This document shows, in pieces, positions 7,155-17,150 of a stretch of DNA of 20,832 bases; within the stretch, counting starts at the first letter, position 1; every line of letters starts with the position of its first letter. The position numbers were made by a program, and so were the translations under genes. The stretch spans positions 1 through 20,832 of the forward strand of contig JAUJNC010000119.1 of NCBI GenBank assembly GCA_030446525.1. The letters are read 5' to 3'. The DNA comes from Armatimonadaceae bacterium. GTDB lineage: Bacteria; Armatimonadota; Armatimonadia; Armatimonadales; Armatimonadaceae. The notes beneath the pieces are model-generated. The model had not been told where the DNA came from. It searched no databases and worked only from the letters and a program-made list of their open reading frames with translations.

Positions 7155-10100
7155 ATGCCACGTGACTGCGACTGCGCCGGCCCGTGCGGGCCGCAAGAGG
7201 AAGAAGAGGACGGCGTCACCCGGCGCGAGTTTATCACGCTCGCCGTGGGCGTGGGCGCGGCGGGCGCGCTGCCGGCCCGGGCCGCGAGGGCCCCGGGCGA
7301 AGGGGCGACGCCGCCCGTCGAGGGGCTGGCCCGGTGGAGGCGGGCGCTGCACGAGCCCGCCCCGCCCCGAGTCTACGCTTCGGATGTCCACACCGACGCG
7401 CGGTTCCCGCTCGGCGGCATCGGAACGGGCAATGTCGAGATCGGCGCGGACGGGCAGCTGACGACGTGGCAGCTGTTCAACACGCTGCGCGACGGCTACG
7501 TGCCGCTGTTCTTCGGCGTCCGGGTCGGCCAGACGGCCAGGCTGCTGCAAACGGGCGGCGGGCCGCCGGGCTGGCCGCGCGTGCCGCGGATCGAGATGAC
7601 CGGCGAGTACCCCGTGGCCGTCCTGCGCGTCCGCGACCCGGGCCTCCCGGCGCAGGTGGAGATGACCGCGTTCACGCCGTTCGCGCCGCTGGACACGCGG
7701 GCGTCGTCCCTGCCCGCGGCGGCCTTCGTGTTCCGCGTCCACAACCCGACCGGGGAGCGGCAGACGGTGTCGCTGGGCGCCTTCGCGCAGAACCCCGTGG
7801 GCTACGACGCCCTGGGGCCGGCGCAGACGATCAACTCGGTCGGCTTTAACGCGGTCGCGCCGCGGCTCGGCACGGCGCACCCCAACTTCGGCGGCAACGT
7901 CAACGAGACGTGCCGCGAAGGGCGCGCCCACGTGCTCCTGATGCGCTCCGAGCCGGGTGACGCCCCGACGCTGGACCGGCCCGTGCGCATCTACACCAGC
8001 GCCAACCCCGACGGCCTGAACACTTTCGCCGTGGACCGGCCCGCCGGCCTGACCGTGGCGGCGCTGGACCGGCTGCCGGCCGCGGGCGAACTGGCCGACG
8101 CCCTGCTCACCGTTCTGTGTCTGGAGGACGCCCAGGGAGACCTGGCCGAGCCGTCCCTGCGGGCGGCGCGCTACGCGGTGCGGGCGGGGGCGACGCTCGT
8201 CTTCGCGGGCAGTACGTCGTCGCTGCTGGAGGCGTACGCGCAGGCGACCGGCGGCAGGCCGCTCGCCGAGGCCCCGATCGCCGACGACATCGTGTGGGAG
8301 GACTTCGAAGGCGGCTATGACCGGTGGGCCGTCGAGGGCGGCGCCTTCGGCGCCGCCCCGGCGCGGGGCGCGCTGCCCGGCCAGCAGCCGGTCTCCGGCT
8401 TCCGGGGCGCCGGCCTGGTCAACTCGTTCGCCGGCGGCGACGCCGCGACCGGGCGGATGACGAGCCGCCCGTTCGTGATCGAGCGCCCTTACATCCGCTT
8501 CCTGATCGGCGGCGGGAACCACCGGGCCACGCAGATCCGGCTCGTCGTGGACGGGAAGGTGGCGCGCGCCCAGGCGGGCAAGCGCAGCGAGCGGCTGCTG
8601 CCCGCCCTCTGGGACGTGCGCGAGCTTCGGGGACAGACCGCCCGTATCGAGATCGTGGACGAGCAGAAGGGGCCATGGGGGCACATCAGCGTGGACCAGA
8701 TAGAGTTCGGCGACCTGCCCGCGGCGCGCGCCGCGCTCGACCTGCTCGACGAGCTGCTGCCGGTGCGCTTCGCCCCCGCTGGGGGGGACGGCGCGCTCTG
8801 GGACAGGCTGTGGGCCCGCCGGGTGTTGCGCGAGGGCGCCGCGGAGTCGGCGGGCGCGGGCGGTTCGCGCCTCGCGGGGCGTCCCGTCGGCCAGGGGCGC
8901 GTCCTCCTGCTTTCCGGCCCGCTGATGGATCCGGCCGACGCCCCGCTGATCGGCGCGCGGCAGCGGGCCTACGCGCGGCTGTGCGAGCAGGTCGGCGCCC
9001 GCTACGTCGCCCCGGGCGCCGTGCCGGCCCGCGCGCCCGGCTCCCGGCACGCTCGCGCTCGCCACGACCGGCCCCCGGCCCGCCGCGCTCCCGGCCTTCG
9101 ATGACTGGGACGGCGCCTGGGAGGCGTTCGCGCAGGGCCGCTTCGCGCCGTTCGGGTCGGGGAAAGCCACCGCGCCGACCCCGACCGGCCGCACCACGAA
9201 CGCCGCGCTGGCGTCCACGGTCGAGGTCGCCCCGGCAAAACCGCCGAGGTGTGTTTCTTCCTCACCTGGCACTATCCGAACCGGTACGACCGCGCCGGTA
9301 AGCCGCTGGGCAACCACTACGCGACGCTCTGGCCGGACGCGCGGGCCGTGGCGCGCGAGATCGCCCACGACTTCGCGCCCCTGCGCGCCCGCACCGAGCG
9401 GTTCCGCAAGACCTTCTACGACAGTACGCTGCCGTACTGGCTGCTCGACTGCGTGTCCTCGCAGGTCAGCACCATCCGGCACGCCGGCGTCGTCTTCCGC
9501 ATCGCCAACGGCGACACCTACGGCTGGGAAGGCTCCAACGGCTGCTGCCCGCCCACCTGCACCCACGTGTGGGGCTACGAGCAGGCCCTGGCCCGCCTGT
9601 TCCCCGACCTGGAGCGCGACATGCGCCGCATCGACTTCCTCCACCAGCAGGGGCCCGGCGGCGGCATCAACAACCGCACCGAGGTCCTTCGCCGCCGCGC
9701 CCCACCGGCGAGCGCCCCTTCAGCGACGGCCACGCCGCCGCGTCCTCAAGGCGTACCGCGAGGCCCTGAACCAGCCCGACGGCGGCTGGCTGCGCGCGTA
9801 CTGGCCGCGCGTCAAGGCGGCGGTCAGTACCTCCTCGCCCGCGACGCGGCGGCGTCGGGCGGGCAGCCGGACGGCACGCTCTCCGACGAGCAGTGGAACA
9901 CCTACGACAACGCCGTCCACGGCGTCAACTCGTTCATCGGCACCTACTACCTGGCCGCGCTGCGGGCCGGCGAGGAGATGGCCCGGCGCGTGGGCGACGA
10001 CGAGGCGGCCCGGCGCTACCGGGCCGTCTTCGAGAAAGGCCGAGAGAAGCTGGTCGCGCTGTGCTGGAACGGCGAGTACTATGAGCAGCACCTGCCCGGC

Positions 10101-10926
10101 TACCAGGGGCGATCCGGCGAGTACGGGCCGGGCTGCCTTTCCGACCAGCTGATCGGCCAGTGGTGGGCGCACTGGGCTGGGGCTCGGGTACCTGCTGCCG
10201 CCCGAACAGGTCCGCTCCGCCCTGCGCGCGATCTTCCGGCACAACTGGCGGACCGACTTCACCGGTTTCCGGCACCACTGGCGCAAGTTCGCGGGCGGGG
10301 GCGACAAGGGCCTGCTCAACTGCACCTGGCCGCGGGGCGGGCGGCCCGAGGACACGATCCCGTACGTGGACGAGGTGTGGACCGGCGTGGAGTACCAGGT
10401 GGCCGCGCACCTGCTCTACGAGGGGATGGCGGACGAGGCGCTGGCGATCGTCAAGGGCGCGCGCGAGCGCTACGATGGCGTGCCGCGCCCGCCGATCCCG
10501 CGCAACCCCTGGAACGAGATCGAGTGCGGCGGGCACTACGCCCCCGCGCCCTGTCGTCCTGGTCGCTCCTGCTCGCCCTCTCGGGGTTCGCCTACGACGG
10601 CCCGAACGGCGTGCTGCGGTTCGCGCCGCGCCACACGCCCGAGGACTTCAAGGCCTTCTTCAGCGCCCCGGAGGGCTGGGGCAGCCTGCGCCAAACGCGG
10701 CGCGGCAAGACCCAGCGCAATGAGGTTAAGGTCGAGGCGGGTCGGGTCCTGGTCGCGCCTGCGCCTGGATGCGCCCCTGGGCGCGACATCGAAGCAGATA
10801 CGGGTCGCGGTGAATGGCAAACCCGTTCCCGTAGCGGCCCAGGTTACAGAAAACGGGATGCGCATCGCTTTGTCCGGTCCCGTTTCCCTCCGCGCGGGCG
10901 AGACGTTGGCCGTCTCTATCGCGTAG
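7155..10926 (+). CDS. GH116-type beta-glucosidase/glucosylceramidase-like protein, Tat-exported, with inserted lectin-like domain (multiple frameshifts)
   Basis: Frame-corrected, this is a protein of about 1,250 residues. Residues 22-48 carry a Tat signal: TRREFITLAVGVGAAG, then ALPARA. The GH116 N-terminal domain follows (PLGGIGTGNVEIGADGQLTT, WQLFNTLRDGYVPLFFGVRV). Then comes a stretch resembling a glutamine-amidotransferase-like fold, interrupted at about 381-520 by a jelly-roll domain (WEDFEGGYDRW, SGFRGAGLVNSF, IRFLIGGGNH) of the type seen on GH32 enzymes. The catalytic alpha/alpha barrel has CFFLTWHYPNRY, WEGSNGCCPPTCTHVWGYEQ, DEQWNTYDNAVHG, PYVDEVWTGVEYQVAAHLL and NPWNEIECGGHYA. Breaks occur near 9043, 9234, 9687, 9742, 9820, 10172, 10540 and 10758, mostly in G/C runs, and the frame closes at TAG 10924-10926. 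Likely role: exported hydrolysis of beta-glucosides or related glycosides. Catalytic residues were not assigned. Confidence 0.85.
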
Positions 10927-10929
10927 AAT

Positions 10930-10954
10930 GCAATACGCGCCGGGACGCGTATGC
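10930..10954. promoter_or_regulatory. Palindrome/hairpin just after the GH116 gene
   Basis: The core ATACGCGCCGGGACGCGTAT (10933-10952) has perfect 7-bp arms around six bases. Two further pairs form past a bulged A. It starts four bases after the GH116 stop. No T-run follows, so a classical terminator is unlikely; an operator for the next gene or a 3'-end stabilising hairpin fits better. Confidence 0.4.
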
Positions 10955-10987
10955 GGGGATCCCGTGAAGCAAAGAACAGACCCTGGT

Positions 10988-10993
10988 TATAAT
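10988..10993 (+). promoter_or_regulatory. Possible -10 element before the DUF5060 glycosidase gene
   Basis: A perfect TATAAT lies in an A/T-rich island (10986-11002) within otherwise very GC-rich sequence. No good -35 is found 16-18 bases upstream. If it is used, transcription starts near 11000, which favours the GTG at 11018 as the start of the next gene. Confidence 0.35.
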
Positions 10994-11017
10994 AAAAAGT
11001 ATCGTCCCGCTCCGCCG

Positions 11018-13392
11018 GTGAGCGTACTGCTGCGCGTCGCTGCCGCCTGCCTGCCGCCCCTTCTTGCCGCCCCGGCGGCGACCCACGGGGCCCAGATCAA
11101 CAGCGCTTCGTTGCTGCCGGCCCCGGTCTCGCGGCCCGCAGCCGCCGAGTCCGCAAGCGTGGCGCTGGCTCAGCAGCAGCGTCCGCTTTATGCTCGCCGG
11201 TCTGCGACGCTGGCGATCCGCGATGTCACCTACGCACGCCAGCCGGTGTCGCTCTTTGGCAAGCTGGAGATCGGCTTCCAGGCTCGACGGCGCCTGGCGC
11301 AACCCCTTCGATCCGGACCAGATCGATGTCGCGGCGACGCTGACCGGCCCTTCCGGCAAGCGGATGGTGATGCCCGCCTTCTTCCGCATCCCCTACCGCT
11401 CGAAGAACGGCCAGACGCAGTTGGAAAGCGACGTCGCCTATGTGCCGGACGGCCCGGCGCAGTGGAACGTGCGTTTCGCGCCCCCGAGCCGGGCGCCTGG
11501 ACGTTCGTGCTGCGCGCCCGGGACGCGGCGGGCAAGACGGCGCAGGCGGGGCCTTTCACGTTCGAGGTCGAGCCCGCCGCGCATCCCGGCTTCGTGCGGG
11601 TGAGCCGGGGTAACCCCACTACTTCGAGAACTCCGGCGACGGCACCCCGTTCTACGCCACCGGGACCAATATCGCCTGGACGCGGCGCAAGGACGCCGTG
11701 CCGGGCAAAAGCGCGACCTATGAATACTACTTCGGCCGCGCCCGGGGCAACCAGTCCGCGACGCGCGTGGGCCTGTCACTGGGCCTGGCTGGAATGGATG
11801 CCGCCCGCATCGGCCAAACCGGACACCGCCTACCACCACTATGCCGGGATCGGCTATTACAACCCGATGATCTCGTCGGCCTTCGACCGCATCTTCGATA
11901 TGGCCGAGCGGCAGAACCTGCGCATCATGCTCGTCACCGACGACAACAACGAGCCTGTTCCTCGCGCAGGGCGGCGCCAAGCCGGGTTACGACGGCTGGG
12001 AGTACAACGCCTACAACGCCGCCAACGGCGGCCTGCGCGAGCCCCTCCGAGGTGTTCTCGAACCCGGAGGCACGCCGCTGGTACCGGAACCGGCTGCGCT
12101 ACATCTATGCCCGCTGGGGCTACAGGCCTCCTTATGGGCCATCAACATCTGGAACGACAGCTTCATTCCCGGCCCCCACCAGCTTTCCTGGGTCAAGGAG
12201 ATGCGCGACTACGTGCACACCATGGCGGACGCCTACCGGCCCTCCTCTTCGGCACCAACTATCACTACGGCGCCCAGGCGATCAGCGACTACGCGCAGGC
12301 GGAGCGCGAGATCGTGCCGGGCAAGCCCAATGTGACGCAGGAGGCCTACTACACCCGGGAGCGGGAGTGGGTTTCCGCGCGGCATGCACGAGGAGATGTG
12401 GAAGGGCTTCTGCCGGGGCAACGCCGGCACCCTGATATGGCCGCATGAGATCATCGACCGGCTCGATCTCTGGTCGCCGACGTTCAAAAACGTGCTCGCC
12501 TTTGCCCAAGGCATTCCCCTGACCGCCCGGCAATGGGCACGAGCCGAGATCGGTGTCCAGGAAGCGAAGGCGTCCGGCCCTGCGCGCGCCATGCGCGCGT
12601 CATCACGGTCGCGTCGTACGGCGATGTGCCCAACTGGGGCGCACGCGCGCCGCGGGATCGCTTCGAGATCCCCGGCGATGCGGATAGCCAGTTCCTCACG
12701 GGATATTCGGATACCCTCTACGGCATGCGCGCGGACCGCAAAGCCTGGCGCACGACGCCGACCTTTATCATCGATGCGCCCCGGGGCGGCATCATGATCG
12801 TCCACCCGGCGAAAAGGGCGGGGGCGCCGTCCAGCTGCGCATCCGGTCTGGGGACAAGACGCTCCAGAGGACCCAATACGGCGGAGAGCGCCGGCTCCTG
12901 ACGGGCGAGGAGCAGTGGGTCCGCGTGCCGCTTGCCGCCGGACGAAACGAACTGACGTTCTACGCCGAAGGTCCCGGCAGCGACTGGCTCCGCCTGCGCA
13001 GTATCTACTTCGTTCTCGATACGCAAAACGAAAACGCGCTCCTGCAGAGCGTCGGACGCAGCAGCCGCGATCACGCCTTCTTCTACCTGTCCAACCTGAC
13101 CTATGGGCGGCTGTACCAGCAGATACTGGAGGGCAAACCCGTTCCCTTCCAGAACGCGCGGCTCCGGCTGAAAGGTTTGGCGGACGGGGAGTACCGGATC
13201 GAGGTCTTCGATACCGCGCAGGGACGTGTCCTCCAGACGCAGGCGGCCCGCTCCCGGCAAGGCGTCTTGCCGATCGCCCTGGATACCATCGCGAGCGATG
13301 CCGCCGTTCGTGTGTCCCCGAGAAGTGACGCCCGCTTCCTTTCCCAAGCTTCGGCGCCGGGTATTGACAGCCTTTTCTTTTGTGTTGTATAG
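11018..13392 (+). CDS. Secreted DUF5060-type glycoside hydrolase (multiple frameshifts)
   Basis: Frame-corrected, this is a secreted protein of about 770-790 residues. The start is uncertain: GTG 11018 gives a compact signal peptide (VSVLLRVAAACLPPLLAA, then THGAQ), while GTG 10964 adds 18 residues. An Ig-like DUF5060 domain follows (LFGKLEIGF, LDGAWRNPFDPDQIDVAATL). A TIM-barrel glycosidase domain comes next (GDGTPFYATGTNIAWT, ACHWAWLEWMPP, MAERQNLRIMLVTDDNNE, WAINIWNDSFIP, LLFGTNYHYG, WPHEIIDRLDLW). The C-terminus is beta-rich (RNELTFYAEGPGSDWLRLRS, RLRLKGLADGEYRIEVFD). At the place where related barrels carry the acid/base WNE, this one reads WND. Breaks fall near 11281, 11485, 11618, 11768, 11954, 12040, 12128, 12240, 12372, 12595 and 12815. 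One more base near 13315 would end the protein at TGA 13326-13328 instead of 13392. Substrate is unknown. Confidence 0.75.
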
Positions 13393-13393
13393 T
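13364..13393 (+). promoter_or_regulatory. Near-consensus promoter of the FAD-oxidoreductase/fucosidase operon
   Basis: TTGACA (13364-13369) and TATAGT (13388-13393) are separated by an 18-base T-rich spacer. It overlaps the nominal end of the DUF5060 gene, which supports the shorter C-terminus for that gene. It reads into the gene starting at 13453 and probably the four after it. Confidence 0.7.
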
Positions 13394-13395
13394 CG

Positions 13396-13437
13396 CCGTG
13401 ATCCGCCCGGCTTACGCGCGAATCCGCGCGCCCACGG
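13396..13437 (+). promoter_or_regulatory. Nested hairpin in the 5' leader, just before the RBS
   Basis: The inner stem CGCGCG (13415-13420) pairs with CGCGCG (13425-13430) around the loop AATC. The outer stem CCGTG (13396-13400) pairs with CACGG (13433-13437). The RBS AAGGAG at 13441-13446 follows directly. It may be an operator for a dimeric repressor near +1, or a leader structure. No known riboswitch class is recognised. Confidence 0.4.
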
Positions 13438-13452
13438 ATAAAGGAGCTTGCT

Positions 13453-15233
13453 GTGTCACATCTGCATCAGGAAACGCATGAGTTCGACGTCTGCGTGATC
13501 GGCGGGGGGATGGCCGGCATGTGCGCCGCCCTGGCCGCCGCCCGGGCGGGGCGCGGACCGCCTGGTCCACGACTGGCCCGTCTTCGGCGGCAACGCGTCC
13601 AGCGAGGTCCGCATGTGGATCTGCGGCGCCCACGGCAAGCACAACAAAGAGACCGGGCTCCTCGAAGAGATCCGTCCCGGAGAACCAGCGCCACAACCCC
13701 TCGCTGGGCTACTCGATCTGGGACGGCGTTCTGTACGGCAAGATCCGGTTCCAGCCCAACCTGACGCCGTTCCTCAACTGCTCCTGCACCGACGCCGAGA
13801 TGGACGGCGACCGGATCGTGAGTGTCAAGGCCTGGTACCACGAGTCAGACCTGGCACACCATCCACGCCCGGCAGTTCATCGACTGCTCCGGCGACAGCA
13901 TCCTGGCGGCGGTGACACCGGCCCGGTTCCGCGCCGGCCGCGAGGCGCGCGGCGAGTTCGGCGAGGACATCGAGCCCGCGGAGGCGGACCGCAAGACGAT
14001 GGGCAACAGCCTGCTGATCCAGCTCCGCCGCGCCGACGAGCCGCAGCCGTACACCCCGCCCCCGTGGGCGTATAAGTTCACGCGGCCGGAGGACCTGCCG
14101 CACCGGATGCACGGCGTCAACGCCCACAACTTCTGGTGGATCGAGATCGGCGGGCTGGACGACACGATCAAAGATGCCGAGGCCATCCGCGACGAGCCTG
14201 ATGAGGACCACGTACGGCGTGTGGGACTACATCAAGAACCACGCGCCCGAGCGGGCCCTGGCGGAGAACTGGGCGGTGGAGTGGATCGGCTCTTTGCCGG
14301 GCAAGCGCGAGAACCGGCGCTACGTCGGCGACCACATCCTCACGCAGAACGACGTGCGCGCGGGCGGCGCGTTCGACGACATCGTCGCCTACGGCGGCTG
14401 GTCGATGGACGACCACCACCCGGCGGGCGTGCTGTATCCGGGCAAGCCGACGATCTTCCACCCGGCCCCGTCGCCGTACGGCATCCCGTACCGCTGCCTG
14501 TATTCGCGCAACATCGCCAACCTGCTGTTCGCCGGGCGGAACATCTCGGTCACGCACGCGGCGCTGTCGAGCACGCGGGTGATGGCCACCTGCGCCGTGC
14601 TCGGCCAGGCGGCGGGCACCGCGGCGGCGCTGTGCATCCGGCACGGCTGCGAGCCTCGTTCCTTGAGCGGCGGCCCGCGCCTCGGGGAGCTTCAGCAAAC
14701 CCTGATGGACGACGACTGCTGGCTCCCGGGGCGCAGGCGCGAGGTGTCCTGTCTGGCGCGGTCGGCGGCGCTCTCGTCGGACGGCCGGGACGCGCCGCTC
14801 TTGTGGGACGGTCTGGACCGCGACCGCGAGAACGAGTCCCACGTGGGTGGGTCCCGCGGGGCGGCACGGTCGAGTACCGGTGGAACCGCAGTGTCCGCGT
14901 CGCGGGGTGCGTTTCACCTTCGACAGCAACCTGAACAATGACAAGCGCATGCCCCACAGCAGCTACCCGCAGAAGGGGGACCGCTGCGCCGTGCCCGGGT
15001 CCCTCGTGAAGCGGTACCGGATCGAGGCGGAGGATGACGCCGGGCGCTGGCGCACCGTCCACCGAGAAACGAGCAACCACCAGCGGCTGGTCCGCGTGCC
15101 CCTGAACGTGTCGACCGCGGCGGTGCGGTTCGTGCCCGAAGAGACCTGGGGCGACGAGGCCGTCCGCGTCTTCGCCTTCGAGCCGTTGGAGGTGTACGAG
15201 CCCAAGATCTACCCTGCCGGACGGCCCGCATGA
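13453..15233 (+). CDS. FAD-dependent oxidoreductase, FAD_oxidored family (multiple frameshifts)
   Basis: Frame-corrected, this is a flavoprotein of about 590 residues. A Rossmann dinucleotide-binding motif lies near the N-terminus (FDVCVIGGGMAGMCAALAAA). Family-typical blocks follow: VFGGNASSEVRMWICGAHGK, QFIDCSGDSILAAVTPARFR, AHNFWWIEIGGLDD, VWDYIKNHAPERALAENW, RENRRYVGDHILTQNDV, IPYRCLYSRNIANLLFAGRN and STRVMATCAVLGQAAGTAAA. The C-terminal part (from about residue 470) looks beta-rich, with RFTFDSNLNNDKRMP and RYRIEAEDDAGRWRTVHRE, recalling a discoidin-like sugar-binding module. The start is GTG 13453, six bases after AAGGAG. Breaks occur near 13548, 13677, 13848, 14198, 14850 and 14907. 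No export signal is seen, so it is probably cytoplasmic. Family members are common beside glycosidases; the substrate is unknown, and sugar or polyol oxidation is a guess. Confidence 0.85.
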
Positions 15234-15325
15234 TCCGTGAGGTCCGCGCCCGGGTGGCCCCCGAACACCTGGCCGCGCCGGACAGCGGGCTGGAAGGCGC
15301 GTCGAAATCCGGCGTGGGAGCATGA
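15230..15325 (+). CDS. Possible 31-residue ORF bridging oxidoreductase and fucosidase genes
   Basis: The ATG at 15230 overlaps the TGA of the FAD oxidoreductase gene as ATGA. The frame runs 31 codons (it begins MIREVRARVAPEHLAAPDSG) to TGA at 15323-15325, one base before the fucosidase ATG at 15327. It covers the whole intergenic gap, as the 11-codon mini-cistron does between regulator and ATPase. It could be a coupling ORF, or the frame-shifted true C-terminus of the oxidoreductase. No family resemblance is seen. Confidence 0.3.
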   Translation: MIREVRARVAPEHLAAPDSGLEGASKSGVGA

Positions 15326-15326
15326 C

Positions 15327-17137
15327 ATGAAAGGTATGTTCACGGGTCCGGGACGATCGGCGGTGGCGGGCGCCGCGCGCCGCCCTGTTGGGTTGGGGAG
15401 GGGCCGCTGCCCGCGCGGCGCAGACGCCGGCGCGACCGGCGGCAGCGGCCGCCGAGGAGACGACGGAGCAGCGCGACGCCCGCATGAAGTGGTGGCGGGA
15501 GGCCAAGTTCGTCGCCTGTTCATCCACTGGGGCGTGTACGCCAGGCCGGCGCGCCTATAAGGGGAGCCGGTGAAGGGGATCGGCGAGTGGATCATGCGGC
15601 GCGCCACCATCCCCGTCGCCGAGTACCGGCAGTTCGCGGCGCGGTTCGACCCCGTCAAGTACGACCCTGACGCCTGGCGGCGCTCGCCGAGGAGGCGGGG
15701 ATGAAGTACGTCGTCATCACCAGCGCCAGCACCACGACGGCTTCGCCCTGTACGATTCCGGGGTCACCGACTGGGACATCGCGGACGCCACGCCCCATAA
15801 AAAGGACGTGCTGGCGCCGCGCCGGCCGCGGCGGCGCGCAAGCGGGGGCTGAAGTTCGGCCTGTACTACTCCCAGGCCCAGGACTGGACCCACCTGGGCG
15901 GGGCGAAATCGGGTTACCAGGACGGCGAGGGCTGGACGAGGAATACAAAGGGCAGCTTCGACGCCTACCTGGGCAAGATCGCCGCCCCCGCAGGTGCGCG
16001 AGATCCTCACGAGCTATCAGCCGGACATCCTGTGGTGGGACACGCCGCACCTGATGACCCCCGAGCGGGCCGACCCTGCTGCGCCCCTGGTCGAGCCTGC
16101 GTCCCGGCATCATCACCAACAACCGGCTCGGCGGCGGCTACAAGGGCGACACGGACACCCCGAGCAGCACATCCCGGCCACCGGCATCCCCGGCCGCGAC
16201 TGGGAAGTGTGCATGACGATGAACGACACCTGGGGCTACAAGAGCGACGACAACAACTGGAAGAGCACGAAGGACCTGATCCAGAAGCTCTGCGACATCG
16301 CCAGCAAGGGCGGCAACTTCCTGCTCAACGTCGGCCCGACCGCCGAGGGCGAGATACCGCAGCCGAGCATCGATCGGCTGCGTGTCGGGCGCTGGATGAA
16401 GGCCAACGGCGCGGCGATCTACGGCACGACGGCCAGCCCCTTCGCCAAGCTCGCCTGGGGCCGGTGCACCAAGAAGGTCCGCGACGGCGGCGCGACGCTG
16501 TACCTGCACGTGTTCGACTGGCCGAAGGACGGTCGGCTGCTGGCGCCGGGGCTGCGCAGCCGCGTCACGTCCGCGGCGCTGCTTCCCGGCGGCGGGAGCC
16601 TCCGAACGGAGCAGACGGGCGAGGGCGTGGTGGTGCGCCTGCCCGCCGCGTCGCCCGACCCGGTCGTCGGGGTGGTCCGTCTCGAGATCGCCGGGCCGCT
16701 CGACGTCGCCAAAGTGCTGCCCCGGGCAGGCGGCCGACGGGTCGGTGACGCTCACCGCCCTCGAGGCGGACATCCACAACGTCCTCGGCACCGACGCGAA
16801 GGTGGAAACCCGGCAGGGCGCGCCGAACATCGGCCACTGGACCGACCCGCGCGCGTGGGCGGGCTGGCGGTTCCGGGTCGACCGGCCGGGCCGGTTCGAT
16901 GTCGTGGCGGAGTTGGCCGCGCCACAGGCCGGGTCGCGGTTCCGGATCGCGGCGGGCGGCCAGACCCTCGCCGCCGAGGCCCCCGCCACCGGCGACTACG
17001 GCAAGTACCAGAAGGTCACCCTGGGTCAACTGACCGTCGAGCTGGCGGGCGAGGTCGAGCTGGCGATCCGGCCGGATGCCAGGGGCTGGAAGCCGATCAA
17101 CCTGCGGTCCGTGACGCTCAAACCCACGGAAAGGTAA
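15327..17137 (+). CDS. Alpha-L-fucosidase, GH29, with C-terminal accessory domain (multiple frameshifts)
   Basis: Frame-corrected, this is a protein of about 600 residues that would release terminal L-fucose from glycans. The Ala-rich N-terminus looks like a signal peptide. GH29 blocks follow in order: [72 protein letters not shown] (the WWD Asp is at the nucleophile position), [18 protein letters not shown] and [16 protein letters not shown]. After about residue 465 a beta-rich domain ([37 protein letters not shown]) resembles a carbohydrate-binding accessory domain. Start ATG 15327 has GGGAG upstream. Breaks occur near 15380, 15510, 15565, 15678, 15729, 15818, 15936, 15988, 16075-16150 and 16722. 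It stops at TAA, 13 bases before the next gene. Confidence 0.88.
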
Positions 17138-17150
17138 GGGGTTCTCCCGC

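Noticed and set aside
7041..9644. 867-codon minus-strand open frame opposite the GH116 gene
   Set aside because: Low-complexity Arg/Gly/Val composition typical of the antisense of GC-rich coding DNA. The plus strand carries recognisable GH116 and lectin-like motifs throughout.
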